A stretch of DNA of 64,000 bases from UBA8437 sp964646205 (GTDB lineage Bacteria; Planctomycetota; Planctomycetia; Planctomycetales; Planctomycetaceae). Positions 61,682 to 64,000 of this stretch are shown here, piece by piece (the first letter of the stretch is position 1; every line of letters starts with the position of its first letter). Where the stretch lies: contig CAZYAZ010000010.1 in NCBI GenBank assembly GCA_964646205.1, positions 1 through 64,000 of the forward strand. Direction: 5' to 3'. The notes under the pieces are model-generated. The model was given only the letters and a program-made list of their open reading frames with translations, ran no database searches and was not told the origin of the DNA. The position numbers and the translations under genes are program-made.

Positions 61682-64000
61682 TCAGCTACATCCCATGCTG
61701 TTTCCACAGTTGTGGCACAGGTAACAGTTACCATTGCGAACCGTGATCGCACCACAACCGTCACACGCGGGAGCATCGACCTGGAACTGGGCAAACTGCT
61801 GGTTCCGCACCTCAACCGTTTCTCCGGAAGCATGGGCCGTAACCACCTCGGCCACCGATTGCTCGATGTCTGCAATCGAGGCCACCACCTCCGATTCGAC
61901 GGACGCGGTCGCGATCGGAACCGCCCCGTTCGGCTCGCCATAACCCGGCTGGAAGCGAATTCCCAGCCACCGGAAGATGTAATCCACCACGCTCTTGGCG
62001 TTGGGAATCTCCTGGTTGCCGGTCCAACCCGACGGTTCGAACCGCATGTGGCTGAACTTGCTGGTCAAGGCTTCCAGGGGAACGCCGTATTGCAACGACA
62101 TGCTGGTCAACGTGCCAATGGTGTCCATCAGCCCGCCGATGGTACTCCCCTCCTTGGCCATCGTGATGAACAACTCGCCGGGAGTCCCGTCCTCAAAAAG
62201 ACCGACGGTGATATAGCCCTCGTGGCCTCCGACGGAGAACTTGTGAGTCAACGACTGCCGCGTGGCCGGCAATCGGCGTCGCGCCGGAGCCGCCGCCCCG
62301 TCGGCCTCGCCGTCGCGGTCACCTTCCTTGCTGGTCGCCAGCGGTTGGCTCTGCTTCGAGCCGTCACGGTAGATCGCCAGGGCCTTGAGACCCTGCCGCC
62401 ACCCTTCCATGTACGCCTCCTGGATATCCTCGACCGTCGAATCCTCGGGCATGTTGACGGTCTTGGAAATGGCACCAGAGAGGAACGGCTGAGCGGCCGC
62501 CATCATGCCGACGTGACCCCGCCAGGAAATCGACCGTTCCCCGCTGGCCGGAGTGAAGGCACAATCGAAGACCGGCAGGTGCTCGGCTTTCAACTCCTCG
62601 GCCCCCTCGATCGTCTCGTTCTGGTCGATATACGCCACGATCGATTCGATTGACGCCGCGTCGTAACCAAGAACCTCCAGCGCTTCGGGCACAGTGCGGT
62701 TGACGATCTTCATCATCCCCCCACCGGCCAGTTGCTTGTACTTGACCAATGCGATGTCAGGCTCGATGCCCGTCGTATCACAATCCATCATGAAAGCGAT
62801 CGTGCCGGTTGGAGCCAGCACCGTGGCCTGGGCATTGCGATACCCGTGATCGTGGCCCGTCGCCAGGCACTCGTCCCAACACTCGCGTGCCGCATCCTTC
62901 AAGTACGTCGGACACGCATCGTCGATCGACTCGACCGCGTCACGGTGCATCTGCATCACCCCGAGCATCGATTCGTTGTTCTCGGGGTAGCTGGCAAACG
63001 GACCAATATTGGAGGCAATGTGGCTGGACGTACGATAGGCTTCTCCGTTCAGAAGAGCCGTCATCGCGCCACAAATTCCCCGACCGGTGTCACTGTCGTA
63101 GGGAATCCCCATCGACATCAACAGGCTGCCCAGGTTCGCGTAACCCAGCCCCAGCGGACGGAACAGGTGGCTGTTCTCGGCGATCGACGGAGTCGGGTAA
63201 CTGGCGTTGTCGACCAGGATCTCCTGGGCGGTGATATAAATCCGAGCCGCCTGTCGGAACCGGGTCACGTCGAAGATGCCATCGGGGCGAACAAACTTCC
63301 GCAGGTTGATGCTGGCCAGGTTGCAGGCCGTGTCATCCAGGAACATGTACTCCGAACACGGGTTCGATGCATTGATCGGACCCGTCTTCGGGCACGTGTG
63401 CCAGCGGTTGATCGTCGTCTCGTACTGCAACCCCGGATCGCCACAGTACCAGGTGCCGTGAGAGATCTCGTGCATCATCTCGGATGCCTGGTAGCTGGGG
63501 CCAGCCGACGAGTTGTCCCTGACATTCCGGGTCGTCCATGTCCCGTCCGACTCCACCGACTGCATGAACTCGTCACTGACGCGAACCGAGAGGTTCGCAT
63601 TCTGGAACATGATCGAACTGTAAGCCTCGCCGTTGAAGTTGGCCTCGTACTTGCCACTGTCGATCAGTGTCCGGGCTTTCTCCTCCTCCTTGGCCTTGGC
63701 CTGGATGAAATCCATCACGTCGGGATGCCAGTCCTTCAGGCTCTGCATCTTCGCGGCACGACGCGTCTTACCACCCGACTTGACCACGGCCGCAATCTGG
63801 TCGTAAACCCGCATGAACGACAATGGCCCCGACGGGGTGCCACCACCGGAAAGCTTCTCCCGGGAACTGCGAATCGTCGAAAGATCCGTGCCGGTGCCCG
63901 ATCCAAACTTGAACAACATCGCCTCGCTCGTGGCGAGACGCATGATGTCCTCCATGTTGTCTTCGACCGACTGGATGAAGCAGGCCGACGCCTGAGGAAA
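61682..64000 (-). CDS. nrdJ: Vitamin B12-dependent (class II) ribonucleotide reductase, 5' end beyond the window
   Basis: At least 772 aa; the frame is open to the right edge (A-S-A-C-F-I-Q-S-V-E-D-N precedes the first in-window Met), so the N-terminus is missing. The N-P-C-S-E-Y block with the radical/thiyl Cys loop, the S-I-N-L-R-K segment, L-G-L-G-Y-A-N-L and P-T-G-T-I-A-F are typical of class II enzymes of the TIGR02504 type. The C-terminus ends in a zinc-ribbon-like C-D-G-C and C-H-N-C pair. It makes deoxyribonucleotides with adenosylcobalamin. Confidence 0.93.
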   Translation of the reverse strand, partial: FPQASACFIQSVEDNMEDIMRLATSEAMLFKFGSGTGTDLSTIRSSREKLSGGGTPSGPLSFMRVYDQIAAVVKSGGKTRRAAKMQSLKDWHPDVMDFIQAKAKEEEKARTLIDSGKYEANFNGEAYSSIMFQNANLSVRVSDEFMQSVESDGTWTTRNVRDNSSAGPSYQASEMMHEISHGTWYCGDPGLQYETTINRWHTCPKTGPINASNPCSEYMFLDDTACNLASINLRKFVRPDGIFDVTRFRQAARIYITAQEILVDNASYPTPSIAENSHLFRPLGLGYANLGSLLMSMGIPYDSDTGRGICGAMTALLNGEAYRTSSHIASNIGPFASYPENNESMLGVMQMHRDAVESIDDACPTYLKDAARECWDECLATGHDHGYRNAQATVLAPTGTIAFMMDCDTTGIEPDIALVKYKQLAGGGMMKIVNRTVPEALEVLGYDAASIESIVAYIDQNETIEGAEELKAEHLPVFDCAFTPASGERSISWRGHVGMMAAAQPFLSGAISKTVNMPEDSTVEDIQEAYMEGWRQGLKALAIYRDGSKQSQPLATSKEGDRDGEADGAAAPARRRLPATRQSLTHKFSVGGHEGYITVGLFEDGTPGELFITMAKEGSTIGGLMDTIGTLTSMSLQYGVPLEALTSKFSHMRFEPSGWTGNQEIPNAKSVVDYIFRWLGIRFQPGYGEPNGAVPIATASVESEVVASIADIEQSVAEVVTAHASGETVEVRNQQFAQFQVDAPACDGCGAITVRNGNCYLCHNCGNSMGCS

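Overview
The window looks like a chromosomal segment of a Planctomycetota bacterium, probably a draft or metagenome assembly. This is inferred from GC-rich coding sequence, many secreted proteins of unknown function, giant membrane-anchored proteins, an SPFH protein with a GYF-like domain and poly-proline tail, squalene-cyclase-repeat and YfhO-type proteins, a Cys-type formate dehydrogenase and an LptD-like outer-membrane protein. Two runs of exactly 100 N (50022-50121 and 53146-53245) are nominal scaffold gaps, and both damage a gene. I see no phage, transposon, integron or CRISPR array.

Layout. 0.3-9.7 kb: a SulP transporter fused to a beta-carbonic anhydrase, a small secreted protein, an SGNH-type hydrolase, then a minus-strand run of a UxuA-like TIM-barrel protein, a pentaheme cytochrome c and a YfhO-like membrane protein. 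9.8-17.2 kb: a STAS protein coupled to a DUF2007-like protein, ThrS, tRNA-Val(GAC) with a bidirectional terminator, a parvulin-like foldase, an SPFH-GYF protein and DapL. 17.2-24.5 kb: FtsH divergent from the DXR/RseP-type protease pair, a small membrane protein and a secreted prenyltransferase-repeat protein. 24.6-30.4 kb: an NAD-linked formate dehydrogenase of two genes (fused NuoE/NuoF-like diaphorase plus catalytic subunit), convergent with PurB.

30.6-36.8 kb is the most unusual functional cluster. It contains a P1B-type metal ATPase whose C-terminus carries an HflK/stomatin (SPFH) domain, two further SPFH genes joined to it by overlapping start/stop codons, and a convergent DtxR/MntR-type metalloregulator. 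The context suggests a membrane microdomain or protease-control complex tied to metal homeostasis. 37-50.3 kb is dominated by two translationally coupled genes for giant secreted membrane proteins (about 1,300 and 2,690 aa). They appear to hold three copies of one uncharacterised module, preceded on the opposite strand by a secreted protein gene of unknown function.

50.6-64 kb: an orphan ParA, a small helical protein, Apt, a gap-broken Ser/Thr kinase, a CbiX-like chelatase, an RND/MMPL exporter, a GT-C glycosyltransferase, an LptD-like protein behind a perfect-consensus sigma-70 promoter, a small molybdopterin-domain protein without the catalytic Cys, and a B12-dependent ribonucleotide reductase running off the right edge. 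Most functional calls rest on motifs read by eye; no database search was possible.
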